Shown piece after piece: positions 26,401 to 36,289 of a DNA stretch of 64,000 nucleotides (position 1 is its first letter; every line of letters begins with the position of its first letter). The DNA comes from Aquimarina aggregata. Its GTDB lineage: Bacteria > Bacteroidota > Bacteroidia > Flavobacteriales > Flavobacteriaceae. The stretch lies in NCBI RefSeq assembly GCF_001632745.1, contig NZ_LQRT01000035.1, forward strand, positions 1-64,000, in the 5' to 3' direction. Below the pieces are notes generated by a model. It was given only the letters and a program-made list of their open reading frames with translations. It ran no database searches and was not told the origin of the DNA. A program made the position numbers and the translations under genes.

Positions 26401-27456
26401 TTATTTCTTATTCTGTTTTTTTAAGTTTTTAATCATTTTACCAAATTTTTTATCTTTTTTTCGTTTTTCAGAAACAGTTAATTCAAAGTGAGTTTTTTCC
26501 TTCTCCATCTTTATATAATTTTTATATGACGCTTTATTAATCTTATTAGTATCAAGTGCTTTTAACACTTCACACCCTATCTCATTAATATGTTTACAAT
26601 CTGAAAATTTACATTGTTCAGATAACGCAACAATCTCACTAAAGGTATCTTTAAGCCCACTTGATGAATTCGTAATACCCACTTCTCTCATACCGGGATT
26701 ATCTATTAGAATTCCTTTTTCTGTAATAATCAATTCTCTATGAGTCGTATTGTGTTTTCCTCTGGTAATACTTTTACTTATTTCTCCGGTAAGCATTATA
26801 TTTTTACCCGCCAAATTATTAATAAGAGAAGACTTACCAACTCCAGATGAACCTAAAAGGCAATATGTTTTACCTTTACATAGGTATTCTTCTAATTTTT
26901 CAAACCCTTTTTGTGATGCATTACTTAACCATACTAATGGGATTCGTTTTATACGATTTTGAATAGAAGTAATTAAAGATTTTAATTTACTATCATCTAC
27001 TAAATCAATTTTATTTAAAATAATGATTGGCTTGATATTAGAAGAGTTACAAATAGCTAAGTACCTTTCTATTCGGTTTATATTAAAATCTCTATCAATT
27101 GCTTGTACGATAAAAGCATAATCAATATTAGTTGCAATTATTTGTATTGCTCCCGATTGACCAACAGCCTTTCTTGATATCATTGAATATCTAGGTAGTA
27201 TTTTATGAATTATTGAGCTATAGGAATCATAAACCATCAACGCAACCCAGTCTCCTACCGCTGGAAAATCCATGCGACTATTTGCGGTATACCTTAAATT
27301 ACCTGTGATTTCTGCATCATATTCACCTTTTTCTGTTTTGACAACATATCTTTCTCTATGTTCTGAAATAATTCTACCTATTTCAAAATCTTTTAGATTA
27401 TTTTCAATTTTTAGTTTTTCTATTTTTTTGTTATATCCAAGGTTTTCTAGTTCCAT
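26401..27456 (-). CDS. rsgA: ribosome small-subunit-dependent GTPase A
   Basis: A 351-residue circularly permuted GTPase that helps late 30S subunit maturation. It has an N-terminal OB-fold, then the G4 motif NKID before the G1 P-loop GSSGVGKSSL and the G3 motif DNPGM, the permuted order of RsgA. The C-terminal zinc finger appears as CKFSDCKHINEIGC (Cys/Cys/His/Cys). The tail is basic (KEKTHFELTVSEKRKKDKKFG). Length is normal. The gap upstream to 27896 holds two perfect small hairpins (27623-27642 and 27652-27677) and no gene. Confidence 0.93.
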   Translation of the reverse strand: MELENLGYNKKIEKLKIENNLKDFEIGRIISEHRERYVVKTEKGEYDAEITGNLRYTANSRMDFPAVGDWVALMVYDSYSSIIHKILPRYSMISRKAVGQSGAIQIIATNIDYAFIVQAIDRDFNINRIERYLAICNSSNIKPIIILNKIDLVDDSKLKSLITSIQNRIKRIPLVWLSNASQKGFEKLEEYLCKGKTYCLLGSSGVGKSSLINNLAGKNIMLTGEISKSITRGKHNTTHRELIITEKGILIDNPGMREVGITNSSSGLKDTFSEIVALSEQCKFSDCKHINEIGCEVLKALDTNKINKASYKNYIKMEKEKTHFELTVSEKRKKDKKFGKMIKNLKKQNKK

Positions 27457-27622
27457 GTCTTATAAATTTGAAAGATCGTGACAGACTCTCTTATACATAC
27501 AAATGATAGAGATGAAATTTGAATATTTAGAGCATTTACGTGAATAAGCTCTATATTAACCCAAATAATAAGGAGGTCACAATCCATGTGATATTTAATG
27601 TAAAATGTAAATAAGTAGTGTA

Positions 27623-27677
27623 GCTTCGAAAGGTTTTTCGAAGTTAAGAATGATAGTCAATACGTAAATTGACTATC
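27623..27677. repeat. two tandem small hairpins
   Basis: The first is CTTCGAAA-GGTT-TTTCGAAG and the second GATAGTCAAT-N6-ATTGACTATC (27652-27677), separated by ten bases. They lie in the 440-bp gap between rsgA and the next minus-strand gene. They may be a terminator plus an operator. No coding potential seen around them. Confidence 0.55.
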
Positions 27678-27896
27678 TATTTTACAATATCCAAATATGA
27701 TATTACAGACATAAAAAGTATTAAGTACTATTATAGTGATGATAAAAGTACGAAATATATTTTGTTTCTTCTTTTTTCTAGAAAGTGGTAAACTAGTATT
27801 CGTATTAAGTAAGGTATTTTATGAACGATAAGTTTATTTGCCAAAAACGCGTTACATTCTATATAAACTTTCTTTAAATCTTACACATTAATCGTT

Positions 27897-28412
27897 TTAA
27901 AAATTAGTCATTTTAATACTCTTGGATTCATTTTCAGAAAGAATAACATGTTGCATTAGTCCTCCTCCAGTTTTTTCCCACAACATAAAAGCTATGATAT
28001 AATACTCACCAGCAGGAAGATTACTAAATTCAAACTCTCCATCTTTATTACACATAGTTTTTATGGTATCATGATATCCTTTTGGATCAGGAGTAAATTT
28101 AGGAATCCCATCTTCAATATGAACATAACCAGAATTTGTATTGCGATAAATATGATTTAATCTTTCTTGGGTATATTGGCAATTTGGCATTAACTCTATT
28201 CTAAATTCTTCCCCGAAGCGTATCTTACCATTTTTTGATTTAAACTTAGCAGTTCCCTTTATTTGACTATTACCTTTGGTCTTAAACCAACTTACTTCTT
28301 GATTCTTAAATTTATTTACTATTGTAATTGGAGTATCATTTTTAGTTTTTTTCTTGTCAGCGCAATTAATACATAAAAACCCAATTATAATTAGTACTAA
28401 TTTATGTTTCAT
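27897..28412 (-). CDS. small lipoprotein with Ig-like/carboxypeptidase-regulatory-type fold
   Basis: A 171-residue protein with a lipobox (MKHKLVLIIIGFLCINCADKK). The domain contains CNKDGEFEFSNLPAGEYYIIAFM, the typical closing strand of carboxypeptidase regulatory-like (CarboxypepD_reg) beta-sandwich domains. The first half has a CQYTQERLNHIYRN segment. A surface or periplasmic binding role is likely but unproven. It stands alone. Confidence 0.65.
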   Translation of the reverse strand: MKHKLVLIIIGFLCINCADKKKTKNDTPITIVNKFKNQEVSWFKTKGNSQIKGTAKFKSKNGKIRFGEEFRIELMPNCQYTQERLNHIYRNTNSGYVHIEDGIPKFTPDPKGYHDTIKTMCNKDGEFEFSNLPAGEYYIIAFMLWEKTGGGLMQHVILSENESKSIKMTNF

Positions 28413-28548
28413 ATTATTAGAATTAATTTTCTGACACGTTTACTATATTTCTCAGATTACTATTACCTAATCTACTTGAGATTGGTGCTAAGTTAGCTAT
28501 AAATACTTTGCTATTATTTTTTACATAAAGGGCTATACAGAACATTAC

Positions 28549-29652
28549 TTATTCGATTTTTGCCATAGGGATTGCACAAATTTGTTTTGTAATATGACTT
28601 ACCATGACATAAAAAAATTGAATTGGACAAGAAATTATAGCTTCATTAATAATCGGTTGGTAGGCTCCTTTTAAGATTTCTTCATTTAATGTGGGGCGAT
28701 ATCTTGCAACTGTTCCTATGTAATATGCAAAACCTAAAAAAGACGAAAGTCTATGAAGACGATAAGGTTCTAAGTCCAAATAATAACGATAGCCTTGTCT
28801 GGTTAACATTGGTGTAATATTTAGTGCATTGATATCATTTACTATCTTTTTATAACACATTTTCCAACTCGCATCAGAGTTTTTAGTATATGCCGTAGAA
28901 AAATGCGACTTAAAATATTTTCTTTTCGAATCATTTTCAACATCTAACTCAAAAAGTTTTTCTTTATAGATTCCTTTACGCAGCTTATCTACTTTCATTT
29001 GCTTATCAAACTTCTTTTCGTAGCTAAGCGTATAAAATAATCTGTTTCTATTCTTGTTGGTGCGAATGGTAATTTCTATCGGTAAAAATTTTCTTTTTTT
29101 ATCAAACAGATTTAATGCATATCCTATTTCATGTACCTCTGGTAATTCCCATAGGATATCTTTAAACTTTAAATCTACTCCATCCCCGTTACTAATTTCT
29201 TTTCCTAAAACTTTTGCAAATTCATGAAAAATAGATATCCCTCCCCCATTAGGGTTAGCTAGTTTTAATTTATCTTTTGAATCTGAGGGTAACGATAAAC
29301 CATGATGCTCCACTTTAGTCTCTAATTCATATCCTTCTATAATCAAATAAACTTTAACCAGATTAATAAATGAGTAATATAACAATGTACCTTTTGACGG
29401 CATTTTAGCCTGCAAAGATGAGTTATAAAAATCACGTGATAATTGAGTAAAATATCTAGCCTTAATAAGTTTTTTTCTCATTTTGGTCGAGTCACGTTTA
29501 ATAGAGTTAAACCAACTATCAATCCATGCTTCTAAATATCCCAATGGATCTGATGTCAAACTAAAAAGAGCACCCGCATCATTTTTAAATGGAAAATATT
29601 TTACCGTCTTATATTCTCGTAGGGCTACATCTCCAATGTCTTCTAATTTCAT
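28549..29652 (-). CDS. YaaC-like protein
   Basis: A 367-residue soluble protein with the YaaC-family look: ARYFTQLSRDFY, then SKGTLLYYSFINLVKVYLIIEGYE, a HHGLSLP segment and a C-terminal PYRLHRLSSFLGFAYYIGTVARYRPTLNE with FFYVMVSHITKQICAIPMA. The family's function is unknown; members sit near defence or nucleotide genes in many bacteria. Conserved His/Arg residues suggest an enzyme. The gap of 302 bp upstream contains nothing recognisable. The family call is by eye. Confidence 0.65.
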   Translation of the reverse strand: MKLEDIGDVALREYKTVKYFPFKNDAGALFSLTSDPLGYLEAWIDSWFNSIKRDSTKMRKKLIKARYFTQLSRDFYNSSLQAKMPSKGTLLYYSFINLVKVYLIIEGYELETKVEHHGLSLPSDSKDKLKLANPNGGGISIFHEFAKVLGKEISNGDGVDLKFKDILWELPEVHEIGYALNLFDKKRKFLPIEITIRTNKNRNRLFYTLSYEKKFDKQMKVDKLRKGIYKEKLFELDVENDSKRKYFKSHFSTAYTKNSDASWKMCYKKIVNDINALNITPMLTRQGYRYYLDLEPYRLHRLSSFLGFAYYIGTVARYRPTLNEEILKGAYQPIINEAIISCPIQFFYVMVSHITKQICAIPMAKIE

Positions 29653-29954
29653 TTGGCATCTATATTTACTAAGCTTAATTATGTGATTCTATTATGAAGT
29701 ATAAATATAGAATCTTTTGTATACTCTAAATAATTCTATTGTTACAATTTTATAATCAGATACTATTTCTAGATTCTTAAAAAGAACACCACACGTATAA
29801 CCATAACATATTCTACAATAGAACTACCCTAAACCCGTAATAATTTCGAAATAAAACAATAAAAATGGCTGCTAGTTTTATATAGTATTCAATGAATTTA
29901 TAAATTTATTTAAAAGTTTGTACATTTAAGTGTTTCTGGTCAAAACCATTTAAA

Positions 29955-30362
29955 ATGAGATACACTATTAGCTATGTAAGTACTATCAACTCAAGTTTAT
30001 CAAAATCTGAGGTAAAAATGCTAATGGATTTTGTTAAAGATCGTAATAGTATATTAGGCGTTACTGGCATATTAATTCATACAGAGGGTAATTTTTTTCA
30101 AGTGCTAGAGGGGGAACAAGAGCTCGTGAAGTCTTTATTTAAAAAGATCAAAATAGATGATCGACATCATAGTATCATCAAAATGCTAGATACAACAACA
30201 GATAGTACTTCTTTTTCTCAGTATCATTCTTCATTTACGGTTGTGTCAGAGCGGGATGGTCAAAATGAATTACGTCAATTTCTAAAAAAAGAGAAAGAAA
30301 ACAATCCTGGGCATTTTAAAAGTATATCATATTTGACTAAAAAAATCATGAATATTTTATAA
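29955..30362 (+). CDS. BLUF-domain blue-light sensor
   Basis: A 135-residue single-domain BLUF protein that would bind FAD and sense blue light. The conserved residues are present: Tyr7 in ISYVS, Asn31 in RNSILGVTGIL and Gln49 in GNFFQVLEG, plus DDRHHSI. Only a short C-terminal helix follows, so it must act on a partner protein. The usual semi-conserved Trp/Met near the C-terminal strand appears as Tyr and Ser (FSQYHSSFTV), which may alter signalling. No effector domain lies in the neighbouring genes. Confidence 0.9.
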   Translation: MRYTISYVSTINSSLSKSEVKMLMDFVKDRNSILGVTGILIHTEGNFFQVLEGEQELVKSLFKKIKIDDRHHSIIKMLDTTTDSTSFSQYHSSFTVVSERDGQNELRQFLKKEKENNPGHFKSISYLTKKIMNIL

Positions 30363-30386
30363 AATACTTCAATACAGGTAGTACTA

Positions 30387-30812
30387 TTATTTATATAGTT
30401 TTTTACGCGAAGTGTTTACATCTATAGCCAAGCCTTTATCAATTAACTCAAATATATCAAATCGCCATTCTGTTAACATAATGACTCTTTGATATTCGAG
30501 GTCGTTGTAATTTATCTTGCGACCAGTAGCAACGTTAATCAGTTTTCCGTTACATATTGACTCTTCAGAAAGACCTATTTTCTTGATAGGAACAAAGCTA
30601 TATCCGTTATAAGTAATCTTTTTTGTTAAATCTGACAATGGGTAAAGTACTAATTTATAATTCTCTTGCCAAGCTATGCCAGCATCTTCATTATCATTTA
30701 TATCACAAAGGTCTTTAAAAGAAAACGGTACTATTCTCTGTTCTTTATTTTGATAAAAACACTTTTTATCAGCATATGCAGCCAGGTGCCGTATTTTTAA
30801 GTTCCCTATCAT
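30387..30812 (-). CDS. hypothetical protein
   Basis: A 141-residue soluble protein without signal or membrane segments, convergent with the BLUF gene and 24 bp from it. It has several short beta-like segments (YKLVLYPLSDL, YNGYSFVPIKKIG, EYQRVIMLTEWRFDIFELID). It may be the BLUF partner, but nothing in the sequence shows this. Family not recognised. Confidence 0.55.
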   Translation of the reverse strand: MIGNLKIRHLAAYADKKCFYQNKEQRIVPFSFKDLCDINDNEDAGIAWQENYKLVLYPLSDLTKKITYNGYSFVPIKKIGLSEESICNGKLINVATGRKINYNDLEYQRVIMLTEWRFDIFELIDKGLAIDVNTSRKKLYK

Positions 30813-30957
30813 ATAATTAGTTATCTTCTTCTAATTCGTCTTAATTGATATTCATTAAAAATAGTCAAAAATTAAGCTTACTTATAAAGATTTTCAAAAC
30901 ATTGCCTATTTAATTTAAAACTTAAAGTAGTATTTTTGCACTAAACAAAAAAAGTTT

Positions 30958-31620
30958 ATGGCTTCAAAATATATTGCTCCTTCTGTTTTAGCTGCAGATT
31001 TTGCTAATTTACAACGTGATATCGAGATGATTAATAACAGTGAGGCTGATTGGTTTCACATCGATATTATGGATGGTGTTTTTGTACCAAATATCTCATT
31101 TGGGATGCCTGTCTTAAGAGATATTGCAAAACATGCGACTAAAACTATAGACGTTCATCTAATGATTGTTGACCCAGATCGGTACATAAAAACTTTTGCA
31201 GATTTAGGAAGTAACATTTTAACCGTTCATTATGAAGCATGTACACATCTTCATAGAACATTACAAGCTATCAAAGCTGAAGGGATGAAAGCTGGTGTTG
31301 CCATAAACCCCCATACTAACGTGAATTTACTAGAAGATGTTATTAATGATATCGATTTGGTATGTATTATGAGTGTGAATCCAGGGTTTGGTGGACAATC
31401 TTTTATAGAGAACACCTATAAAAAAGTAACTCGTCTTAAAGAAATTATTACACAAAATAATGCAGGCACATTAATTGAAATTGATGGTGGGGTCACAAAC
31501 AAAAATGCTAAAAAACTAATTGATGCTGGTGCTGATGTATTAGTTGCAGGAAGTTTTGTCTTTAAAAGCGAGAACCCTACTCATACTATAAAAGAATTAA
31601 AAGAAATCATAAAAGTTTAA
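30958..31620 (+). CDS. rpe: ribulose-phosphate 3-epimerase
   Basis: A 220-residue TIM barrel that interconverts ribulose 5-phosphate and xylulose 5-phosphate in the pentose phosphate pathway. Visible motifs are SVLAADFANL, DWFHIDIMDGVFVPN with the catalytic Asp, DVHLMI with the metal His, MSVNPGFGGQ for phosphate binding and EIDGGV with the second catalytic Asp. Full family length. The next gene starts nine bases downstream, so the AraC-type regulator may be co-transcribed. Confidence 0.96.
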   Translation: MASKYIAPSVLAADFANLQRDIEMINNSEADWFHIDIMDGVFVPNISFGMPVLRDIAKHATKTIDVHLMIVDPDRYIKTFADLGSNILTVHYEACTHLHRTLQAIKAEGMKAGVAINPHTNVNLLEDVINDIDLVCIMSVNPGFGGQSFIENTYKKVTRLKEIITQNNAGTLIEIDGGVTNKNAKKLIDAGADVLVAGSFVFKSENPTHTIKELKEIIKV

Positions 31621-31629
31621 TCACCAAAG

Positions 31630-32760
31630 ATGTCACTGGCACTAACACCTTCTTTTGATACCTGGACATCATTTTTTTTGTTGGTAAGTTCGTTAGGATT
31701 CTTCTTAACCGTTATCTTGAGTCTTAACAAGAGTAATAGAGCAAATAATGCACCTATTGTTTTACTAATTCTAGGGTTTTCTTTTATACTCCTACAATAC
31801 GTCCTTTATTGGACAAAATATCAATCCAAGTATCCTTTTGTTTATTTCTTTGATACTAGTTGGTATTTATCTTTTGGACCATTATTATATACCTATATCA
31901 CAAAATTTTATAACAATAAACTTAAAACACAATGGTTTCATTTCACTCCTGCCATAGTCGTATTCATTCTTAGTTTTTACTTTCTTATTCGATCTAATGG
32001 ATTTCAAAATTTCGAAACTCTTAATGGCAATTCTCTATTTTATGTTTTTCACTTTTTAAGATCTCCATGGTTAGCAGCTGTATCTTTTATTATCTATCTT
32101 ATACTTATTAAATACAATAGTTCTATTTATACAACCAAAACAAAATCTCAATATGATATAGTACGTGCTAAATGGACAAACCTGCTTATATCTTTATTCT
32201 TATTGTTTACTATTTCTTATATCAGTTATTATGTATTAGTACAATTTTCATTTTTCAATTTGCATTGGGACTATGCAATATCATTTTCAATGTCATTTTC
32301 GATATATGCAATTGGATATATGGTATATAAAGAACCTTCAATTTTTAATGGTACACTTTTATCTAATTTATTCTTGAAAGAACATTATGCCCACACACTC
32401 ACAGAAACCACTAAAAACGATTTTTTTAATACATTAATTATCCACCTAAAAGAAAATAAACCCTATACGGATAATACGTTAAGGTTGACACATCTTGCAG
32501 ATCAAATAGGGTTATCTCCACATACACTCTCTAAACTTATTAATGAAAAAGCTCAAAAAAACTTCAATCAATTCATTAATGAATATCGATTAGAAGAAGC
32601 AAAAAAAATGCTTCAAAAAGATCCTGATACAAGTATAAAAACTATCTATTTTGATGTAGGATTTAACAACAAAGCTACTTTTAATGCCGCTTTCAAAAAC
32701 AAGTTTAATTGTACTCCTTCAGCATATAAGAAAAAATATGTAGTAGCTCAGGATAAATAA
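31630..32760 (+). CDS. membrane-bound AraC-type transcription factor
   Basis: A 376-residue protein with about seven membrane segments over residues 1-240 and a C-terminal AraC DNA-binding domain of about 100 residues. The two helix-turn-helices are seen in LADQIGLSPHTLSKLINEKA and IKTIYFDVGFNNKATFNAAF, with the closing CTPSAYKKKY. Such 7TM-AraC proteins are common one-component regulators in Bacteroidetes. The start lies nine bases after rpe. The target is not evident, though the secreted UnbV protein follows within 85 bp. Confidence 0.9.
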   Translation: MSLALTPSFDTWTSFFLLVSSLGFFLTVILSLNKSNRANNAPIVLLILGFSFILLQYVLYWTKYQSKYPFVYFFDTSWYLSFGPLLYTYITKFYNNKLKTQWFHFTPAIVVFILSFYFLIRSNGFQNFETLNGNSLFYVFHFLRSPWLAAVSFIIYLILIKYNSSIYTTKTKSQYDIVRAKWTNLLISLFLLFTISYISYYVLVQFSFFNLHWDYAISFSMSFSIYAIGYMVYKEPSIFNGTLLSNLFLKEHYAHTLTETTKNDFFNTLIIHLKENKPYTDNTLRLTHLADQIGLSPHTLSKLINEKAQKNFNQFINEYRLEEAKKMLQKDPDTSIKTIYFDVGFNNKATFNAAFKNKFNCTPSAYKKKYVVAQDK

Positions 32761-32842
32761 AGAGTAAAGAATTATAATTTTAAACCCTTTATACTATCAT
32801 TCTTAGGACTTTTAGCCTTATAAATCTTAAAATCCAAGGCTT

Positions 32843-34600
32843 ATGAGAACTTTTATTTTACTCTTATGTTTTTGCTTTTCTAGCGCTTCTTTTTCACAAA
32901 AATTTACCTTAATCAAAGATTCTATTAATCCAATAGTATCAGATACAGCTATTGGCGCAACCTATTTTGGTACTTCATGGACCGACATTAATAATGATGA
33001 TCAGCTTGATCTATTTTATGCGGGTACTATTTATAAAAATTTAGGAAATGGAAATTTTGAAATTGCCCAAAACAATGCCAATATCCCTAGGGCCACTGCT
33101 CTTGTAGGTTGTAGTTGGGCTGATTATGAGAATGACGGAGATCTAGACCTTATCTACTCTAGATTTTCGTCTCCTGGCACATTTCAGACCAGAATTTACA
33201 AAAATTCGAATGGTCAATTTACAGAAGCTAATACTATTTTAAATACTATTAATTCTGCAACCTGGAGTGTACAATGGTGTGATTATAACAACGATAGTTA
33301 TATAGATTTTATACTCACTTTTGCAGATTTATTTCTAGGTTCTAATCGCTTTCCAAACCGCTTGTACCGAGGCAATAGTGATGGCACCTTTACCGAAGTA
33401 AATGCGCCTTACGAGTTTCTTACCGAAAAAGCGGCATACACAGTTTCTAATTGGACTGATTATGATGAAGATGGAGATACGGATTTGTTAATCGCTAGTG
33501 GTCCTGCATCTGGTCCTACGGGCATTAAACCTGATTTTTTGTTTAAAAACTTACAAATCGAAACAGGAAAAGAAGGATTTCAAAAGTTAACAAATGCTGA
33601 TATTTCATTTGCAGAAGATCCTCAAGATGGACAATGTTATAATGTTGTAGACTATGATAATGATGGAGATCTTGATATTTGTCTCACCAATTATTCTGGG
33701 GTAGAAAACAAATTTTACATAAATAACTCTGGAGCCTATACAAATACAACTACTCCATTTACAATCAATAATACACAAAACTTAACTAATGCCTGGGGAG
33801 ATTTTGATAATGATTCGGATTTAGATCTTATTGTTACTGCATCAACTCCTACAGGAAGTGGTTATTTTATTAATAATGGGGATGGAACCTTTACAGAAAG
33901 TAATGTAAACTTAATTAATACAGAAACATCCGGAAACTCAACAGGTGCAACTATTGGGGATTATGATAATGACGGGGATCTTGATTTTTTTGTCGTAGGT
34001 CAAGGGATAAAAGGGCTCTTTAGAAATGATTTAGCTATCAAAAATCATTTTACAAATATTAAACTTATTGGCAACCCATCCAACAAGGCAGGATTAGGTG
34101 CTAGATTAGTACTCACTACTAAAATTAAAGGAAAACTAGTAACTCAAAAAAGAGAAATATCTGCTTCAAATACATTTATGGGTCATAATAGTTTAAGGGC
34201 ACATTTTGGATTAGCTAAAGCAAAAAAAATCGATGAATTAACCATTTATTGGCCATCTGGAAATGTCTCTAGATTCAAAAATCTTCGGGTCAATACGTTT
34301 TACACCATAGAAGAAGGCAAAAAAAAACCCATTTCTCCAAAAATCAAAAAATCACGTATTAGCGTAATCGTATACCCTAATCCTGTTAAAAATGTCGTAA
34401 AAGCTAAAGTTTTAAATATAAAAACTAAAGTTCCGATTAAAGTTGAAATTTTAAATGCGAATGGAACTATTATCACAGAAAAAACATTCAACTACAACGA
34501 AAAAATTGTAATGAATACAGCTACTTTGATAAAGGGAAATTATTTTTTGAGCATCAAAATAGATGAACAAAAAGTTCTAAAAAAGTTTCTAGTTAGATAG
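32843..34600 (+). CDS. secreted FG-GAP/UnbV protein with T9SS tail
   Basis: A 585-residue exported protein (signal MRTFILLLCFCFSSASFS). Repeats of the D-x-D-x-D-G-x-x-D type (DYENDGDLDL, DYNNDSYIDF, DYDEDGDTDL, DYDNDGDLDI, DFDNDSDLDL, DYDNDGDLDF) form a VCBS/FG-GAP calcium-binding propeller. An ASPIC/UnbV segment follows (NSLRAHFGLAKAKKIDELTI). The end has a type IX secretion sorting domain (VYPNPVKNVVKAKV). It is likely cell-surface attached or released and may bind carbohydrate or protein partners. Confidence 0.9.
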   Translation: MRTFILLLCFCFSSASFSQKFTLIKDSINPIVSDTAIGATYFGTSWTDINNDDQLDLFYAGTIYKNLGNGNFEIAQNNANIPRATALVGCSWADYENDGDLDLIYSRFSSPGTFQTRIYKNSNGQFTEANTILNTINSATWSVQWCDYNNDSYIDFILTFADLFLGSNRFPNRLYRGNSDGTFTEVNAPYEFLTEKAAYTVSNWTDYDEDGDTDLLIASGPASGPTGIKPDFLFKNLQIETGKEGFQKLTNADISFAEDPQDGQCYNVVDYDNDGDLDICLTNYSGVENKFYINNSGAYTNTTTPFTINNTQNLTNAWGDFDNDSDLDLIVTASTPTGSGYFINNGDGTFTESNVNLINTETSGNSTGATIGDYDNDGDLDFFVVGQGIKGLFRNDLAIKNHFTNIKLIGNPSNKAGLGARLVLTTKIKGKLVTQKREISASNTFMGHNSLRAHFGLAKAKKIDELTIYWPSGNVSRFKNLRVNTFYTIEEGKKKPISPKIKKSRISVIVYPNPVKNVVKAKVLNIKTKVPIKVEILNANGTIITEKTFNYNEKIVMNTATLIKGNYFLSIKIDEQKVLKKFLVR

Positions 34601-34623
34601 CCTATCCCCTATTTTTGAGTAGT

Positions 34624-34658
34624 AAAGGCAAGTTTCTCTTTTTTGAAGCTTGCCTTTT
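34624..34658. terminator. intrinsic terminator
   Basis: Arms AAAGGCAAG (34624-34632) and CTTGCCTTT (34649-34657), extended by TTTC/GAAG with a G-T pair, lie 23 bp after the UnbV gene's stop codon and are followed by T's. It probably closes the 31.6-34.6 kb transcript. Confidence 0.85.
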
Positions 34659-34736
34659 ATCATCTTAAAAGCATAAAAATTAGTAGTTTTATGGGTTATT
34701 AAACCTATTTTAGGCAAAACGGATATAATTTCTTGC

Positions 34737-35702
34737 ATGAAACACATTGATTTAATAATTGTTGGTGGAGGTCCCATAGGAATTGCCTGTGGTCTAGAAG
34801 CCAAGAAAAAAAATATTGATTACTTAATTCTTGAAAAAGGACCTATCGTTAATTCATTGTTTAATTATCCTGTTAATATGCAATTTTTTTCTTCTTCGGA
34901 AAAACTAGAAATTGACGGAATTCCATTTATAAGTAATGAAGCTAAACCAAAACGTAATGAAGCACTAGAATATTATAGACGTATCGTTACGTCGAACGAT
35001 TTAAGTATTAATTTATTCGAAGAAGTTATTACCGTTAACAAACAAGATAAAGACTTTCATGTAACAACTAATAAAGAACAATATATAGCTACCTATGTTA
35101 TTATTGCAACAGGGTTTTATGATATCCCAAATACCATTAACGTTTCTGGAGAAGAGTTGCCCAAAGTATCTCATTATTATAAAGATCCTCACTTTTACGC
35201 AAAACAAAAAATAGCTGTGATTGGTGCTAGTAATTCTGCTGTTGACGCAGCATTAGAATGTTATCGAAAAGGTGCAGAGGTAACGCTACTTGTTAGGGGT
35301 TCAGAAATTGGAAAGCGTGTTAAATATTGGGTGCGCCCTGATATTGACAATAGGATTGCCGAAGGAAGTATTAAAGCATTCTATAATGTAACTATTACAG
35401 AAATATTACCGCAAAGTATCTCTATCCATACTCCCGAAGGTGATTTTTCTCTAGCTAATGATTATGTGCTAGCACTAACTGGATATAAACCTAATTTTAA
35501 ATTTCTCAAAAAAATAGGGATCAACCTTTCAGAAGACGAAAAATTATATCCGCAATACAATGAACAAACTATGGAGTCTAATATAGCCAACCTTTATCTG
35601 GCAGGAGTTATTTGTGGAGGTATGGATACCCATATTTGGTTTATCGAAAATTCCAGAATTCATGCCAAAATCATTCTCAACAATATCATTTCAAAAAAAT
35701 AA
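34737..35702 (+). CDS. ypdA: YpdA-type bacillithiol disulfide reductase-like flavoprotein
   Basis: A 321-residue FAD/NAD(P)-dependent oxidoreductase. The N-terminal FAD-binding motif is IIVGGGPIGIACGLEA. The second dinucleotide motif IGASNSAVDAALECYRKGAE comes at about residue 165, and a C-terminal FAD motif NIANLYLAGVICGG follows. The segment LFNYPVNMQFFSSSEKLEIDG is characteristic of the YpdA family, which reduces bacillithiol disulfide. Bacillithiol-type thiols are plausible in flavobacteria. The DinB gene begins one base after the stop codon, so the two are co-transcribed. Confidence 0.85.
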   Translation: MKHIDLIIVGGGPIGIACGLEAKKKNIDYLILEKGPIVNSLFNYPVNMQFFSSSEKLEIDGIPFISNEAKPKRNEALEYYRRIVTSNDLSINLFEEVITVNKQDKDFHVTTNKEQYIATYVIIATGFYDIPNTINVSGEELPKVSHYYKDPHFYAKQKIAVIGASNSAVDAALECYRKGAEVTLLVRGSEIGKRVKYWVRPDIDNRIAEGSIKAFYNVTITEILPQSISIHTPEGDFSLANDYVLALTGYKPNFKFLKKIGINLSEDEKLYPQYNEQTMESNIANLYLAGVICGGMDTHIWFIENSRIHAKIILNNIISKK

Positions 35703-35703
35703 T

Positions 35704-36240
35704 ATGCTTAAAAAAGATCCCCTCTTAAGCTTTGAAAAAATCTCAAAACAATGGCTTTTTGACCTTGAGCATTACACTAATGAGGTGTTATATCAAAAAC
35801 CATCAGAAACCCAATGGTGTCTGGCAGAACTTTTTGATCATATTATAAGAGTTGCAAGAACTTACCAATTACCTAACTTTAATAACTGTATCCAAAATAA
35901 TATTAGAAAAGGAGCCTTAAAAAATGGCACTGCTTATCTTGTTTTTGATCTTAACATTATACCCTACAAGAAGATTCGTATGGAATCTTTTCCAACAAAG
36001 GTTGCAAGGGATTTCAATCCTTTAGAAAGAGACGCTAACGAGCTTATTGAAGATTTTAAACTCTTTATCAATGAAGTCAAAAGAAATGCAACTTTACTTT
36101 CTAATTTCGATAAAAAGACAAAGCATTTTCATCCATTTTTTGGGATGATCAATGCTAAAGAATGGTTTTCTTTAGTAGAAATACATATGAGACATCACAG
36201 TAAACAAAAGAAGCGATTAGAATCACTAAAACTCTCCTAA
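35704..36240 (+). CDS. DinB-family protein
   Basis: A 178-residue four-helix protein of the DinB/YfiT type, which often binds a metal through three His. His residues appear in LAELFDHIIRVARTY, in ..HFHPFFGM.. and in EIHMRHHSKQKKRLE, the latter helix being the family's last. The ATG at 35704 is used; an in-frame start at 35614 would overlap the ypdA gene by about 90 bases and is unlikely. DinB proteins next to YpdA may be bacillithiol-dependent transferases, which suits this pairing. Confidence 0.8.
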   Translation: MLKKDPLLSFEKISKQWLFDLEHYTNEVLYQKPSETQWCLAELFDHIIRVARTYQLPNFNNCIQNNIRKGALKNGTAYLVFDLNIIPYKKIRMESFPTKVARDFNPLERDANELIEDFKLFINEVKRNATLLSNFDKKTKHFHPFFGMINAKEWFSLVEIHMRHHSKQKKRLESLKLS

Positions 36241-36289
36241 AAGAGTGTAATAAGATAAATGTAATTCTTTAGCTAGAAGAGGGTTATAA

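Noticed and set aside
35614..35703. Long N-terminal extension of the DinB gene
   Set aside because: It overlaps the end of ypdA; the ATG at 35704 directly after the stop codon is better.
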